Below, one piece after another: positions 5,974-7,458 of a DNA stretch of 7,458 nt. Position 1 is the stretch's first letter, and every line of letters starts with the position of its first letter. The stretch is taken from NCBI GenBank assembly GCA_036745245.1, contig DAIOGN010000140.1, forward strand, positions 1-7,458, given 5' to 3'. Below the pieces are notes generated by a model that worked only from the letters and a program-made list of their open reading frames with translations, was not told the DNA's origin and did not search any database. Both the position numbers and the translations under genes were made by a program. Source of the stretch: DAIOGN01 sp036745245 (GTDB lineage Bacteria; Zixibacteria; MSB-5A5; JAUVRN01).

Positions 5974-6428
5974 GGACTCCTTCACGGCGCGAACAGATTT
6001 TCGGGATGTTCTTCATGGTGAGTCTGGCCTGGGGAGCGTGGACCTATCGCCACGTATTCACCACCGAAGACCGGCCGACGCAGAACGCGACTCCACCGGC
6101 CGTCGTCGTGACCACCGGCGCTCCACCGACGACTCCCATCCTGTCGCCGTCGGAACACCCGGCGCCGGTCCAGGCCTCCTGGGGGAGCGATCCCTTCAAC
6201 CGCCCATGGCGCCTGACGCGCGCTGTGTCCGTCTCGCCCGGCGCGGTGGTACGAAAAAGCGCCCTGAAACTCTCCGCCATCGTCGTGAGACCGGACAAGC
6301 GTTATGCCATCATCAACGGAACCATCGTTCGCGAGGGCGACTCCGTGGCCGGCCGGCGCGTAACCCGCATCGAAAGCTCGATGGTCTATCTCGACGACCA
6401 GGGAGTGGAGGTAACACTGACGTTATGA
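5970..6428 (+). CDS. PilP/GspC-like periplasmic linker protein with HR domain
   Basis: A 152-residue protein that probably connects the inner-membrane alignment complex to the N-terminal domain of the secretin. The start is the ATG in the ATGA overlap with the PilO-like gene, eight bases after GGAG at 5958-5961. It has a basic N-terminus (MRTPSRREQ), one transmembrane segment (about 10-27), and a Pro/Thr/Ala-rich flexible linker (about 34-70). A SDPFNRPW motif (73-80) resembles the DPF motif that precedes the homology region in GspB/PilP/GspC-type proteins. The small beta domain (about 97-152) has the family pattern: LKLSAIVV, AIINGTIVREGDSVAGRRVTRI and a final GVEVTLTL strand. The membrane anchor is GspC-like; a lipobox, usual for PilP, is absent. 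Lengths and context fit well, but identity between these families is low. Confidence 0.82.
   Translation: MRTPSRREQIFGMFFMVSLAWGAWTYRHVFTTEDRPTQNATPPAVVVTTGAPPTTPILSPSEHPAPVQASWGSDPFNRPWRLTRAVSVSPGAVVRKSALKLSAIVVRPDKRYAIINGTIVREGDSVAGRRVTRIESSMVYLDDQGVEVTLTL
6407..6412 (+). promoter_or_regulatory. Ribosome binding site for secretin gene
   Basis: GGAGGT, a near-perfect Shine-Dalgarno match, lies 12 bases before the secretin ATG at 6425. The spacing is slightly long. It sits inside the last codons of the PilP/GspC-like gene. Confidence 0.5.
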
Positions 6429-7458
6429 GAATCCCAACCGCACTCTGTCTCGTCGTTCTGTGTATCGCCGGACCGGCTCGCACCGAAGTGCTCTATCGCA
6501 GCACGACGGCCGACCTTCCGCATGCCGATGCCACGGTGTCCCTCGACGCCGAGTCCACACCCCTGGGCGCCGCGTTCAGCCTTCTGGCCCTGCAGGTGGG
6601 CCTCAACGTGGTGGTGTCGCCTGGAGTGGACGGCGACATCACGATCCATCTCGCCGATGTCACGTTCCGTGAGGCACTGTCGGCCCTTACCGAAGGACGC
6701 GACGTGTCATACTTCACGGCCGGCGAAGTGGTGGTGATCGCACCCCGGACCGAAGGGTCGCGCGTGGGGATGGCCACGCTGGCCTTCCGCCTGCGACATC
6801 TCCGGCCTGAAAGCATTCTCGACGCAACGCGCGCACTGTTGTCGAGTGAAGGCCGGGCCGTCCCGCTCATTCAGCAATCGGGAGAAGCGGCCGCCGCGCT
6901 CGTGGGCACCCAGGGTCAGGAGGGAGCCCAGCCGGTGATCATCTTCCGCGACTACCCGCACGTGCTCAACGAACTCGAAGCCTGGCTTCTGGCGATCGAC
7001 GTGCCGCAGCAGCAGGTGGAGATCGAGGTGCAGTTCATCGAGGCACGCACCAATGATCTGCGCCAGCTCGGGGTGGAATGGATGACGCAGGTGGAAGTGG
7101 GTGTCGGGCAGGCCGATCTGGGCCAGTCCGGCAGCGAGGATCCCGATGTCAACCAGCGCAGCTTCAGCTATCTCAACGATCTGAACTCCGGGGCGTACTC
7201 CTGGGGCACGCTCGGCATCACCGAAGTGAGCGCCGTGATCCACTATCTCGTGGAAAACAACATGGGCAAGATTCTCTCGCAGCCCAAGGTCGCCGTGATG
7301 GACAACGAAACCGCGGAAATCCGCGTGACCACCACAAATCCTGTGCAGACCATCAACCGGCTCTCCGAAGGGGCCGTGATTCAGGATGTCGTCACGTATC
7401 AGTACATCGAAACCGGGATCAAACTCCTCGTGCGGCCGCGCGTGTCAGACGACGGCTA
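6425..7458 (+). CDS. Secretin (GspD/PilQ/MshL family), N-terminal part (3' partial)
   Basis: This is the first 344 residues of the outer-membrane secretin, the gated pore of the system. The frame is open to the window end with no stop. The ATG overlaps the preceding stop (ATGA). Residues 1-20 form a Sec signal peptide (MRIPTALCLVVLCIAG, cleavage probably near 18-21). Residues about 38-107 are one N0/STN domain (LGAAFSLLALQVGLNVVVSPGVDGD, VTFREALSAL, VVVIAP). Residues about 117-193 are a secretin N1-type ring domain (FRLRHLRPESIL, VIIFRDYPHVLNELEAWL). The core starts with VPQQQVEIEVQFIEA and LGVEW (193-219). It continues with TLGITEVSAVIHYLVENN, GKILSQPKVAVMDNETAEIRV and TYQYIETGIKLLVRPRV, all classic secretin motifs. 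The N-terminus is shorter than that of GspD (N0-N3) and nearer to MshL or PilQ types. The beta-barrel end and any S-domain lie beyond the window. Confidence 0.93.
   Translation, partial: MRIPTALCLVVLCIAGPARTEVLYRSTTADLPHADATVSLDAESTPLGAAFSLLALQVGLNVVVSPGVDGDITIHLADVTFREALSALTEGRDVSYFTAGEVVVIAPRTEGSRVGMATLAFRLRHLRPESILDATRALLSSEGRAVPLIQQSGEAAAALVGTQGQEGAQPVIIFRDYPHVLNELEAWLLAIDVPQQQVEIEVQFIEARTNDLRQLGVEWMTQVEVGVGQADLGQSGSEDPDVNQRSFSYLNDLNSGAYSWGTLGITEVSAVIHYLVENNMGKILSQPKVAVMDNETAEIRVTTTNPVQTINRLSEGAVIQDVVTYQYIETGIKLLVRPRVSDDG

Overview
The window is one tightly packed, wholly plus-strand operon for a type IV filament machine (type II secretion / type IV pilus superfamily). It is open at both ends: the first gene lacks its 5' part and the last lacks its 3' part. 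The DNA is clearly GC-rich, with strong third-position G/C preference. The secretin and inner-membrane alignment proteins imply a diderm (Gram-negative-type) bacterium. Gene content and order fit deep-branching environmental diderm phyla better than a model enterobacterial T2SS, but no phylum can be fixed from the sequence alone, and nothing here suggests mobile DNA.

Layout: (1) 1-299, C-terminal end of the GspE/PilB-type assembly ATPase. (2) 303-1523, GspF/PilC-type inner-membrane platform protein. (3) 1552-1974, a small class III prepilin, probably the major pilin or pseudopilin. (4) 1968-2402, a second prepilin with a GspG-like C-terminal signature, whose only sensible start is a CTG overlapping the previous stop. 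(5) about 2434-3585, a large third prepilin with a pilin core, a probable beta-sandwich domain, a Gly/Pro linker and a C-terminal beta-rich domain with one Cys pair. (6) 3587-5389, a 600-residue PilM-PilN fusion, GspL-like in layout. (7) 5386-5973, PilO/GspM-like protein. (8) 5970-6428, PilP/GspC-like protein. (9) 6425-end, N-terminal 344 residues of an outer-membrane secretin with a signal peptide and one N0/STN domain. The longest space between genes is about 31 bases (28 by the next count) and the last four genes are joined by three ATGA-type 4-base overlaps, so translation is probably coupled throughout. No RNA gene, CRISPR array, insertion sequence, terminator or promoter was found.

Working model (inference from family knowledge): the ATPase drives the platform protein, which extracts processed prepilins from the inner membrane into a helical filament. 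The PilM/N fusion, PilO-like and PilP-like proteins form the alignment complex linking the cytoplasmic motor to the secretin, through which the filament or secreted substrates pass. The set mixes T2SS features (GspG-like prepilins, GspL-like fusion, GspC-like linker protein) with T4P features (PilM ATP-fold protein, PilO, short MshL/PilQ-like secretin). The main points of interest are the multidomain third prepilin, the PilM-PilN fusion, the CTG-started second prepilin and the near-identical N-terminal coding repeats of the first two prepilins. No prepilin peptidase, GspK-type large minor pseudopilin or retraction ATPase lies in the window.
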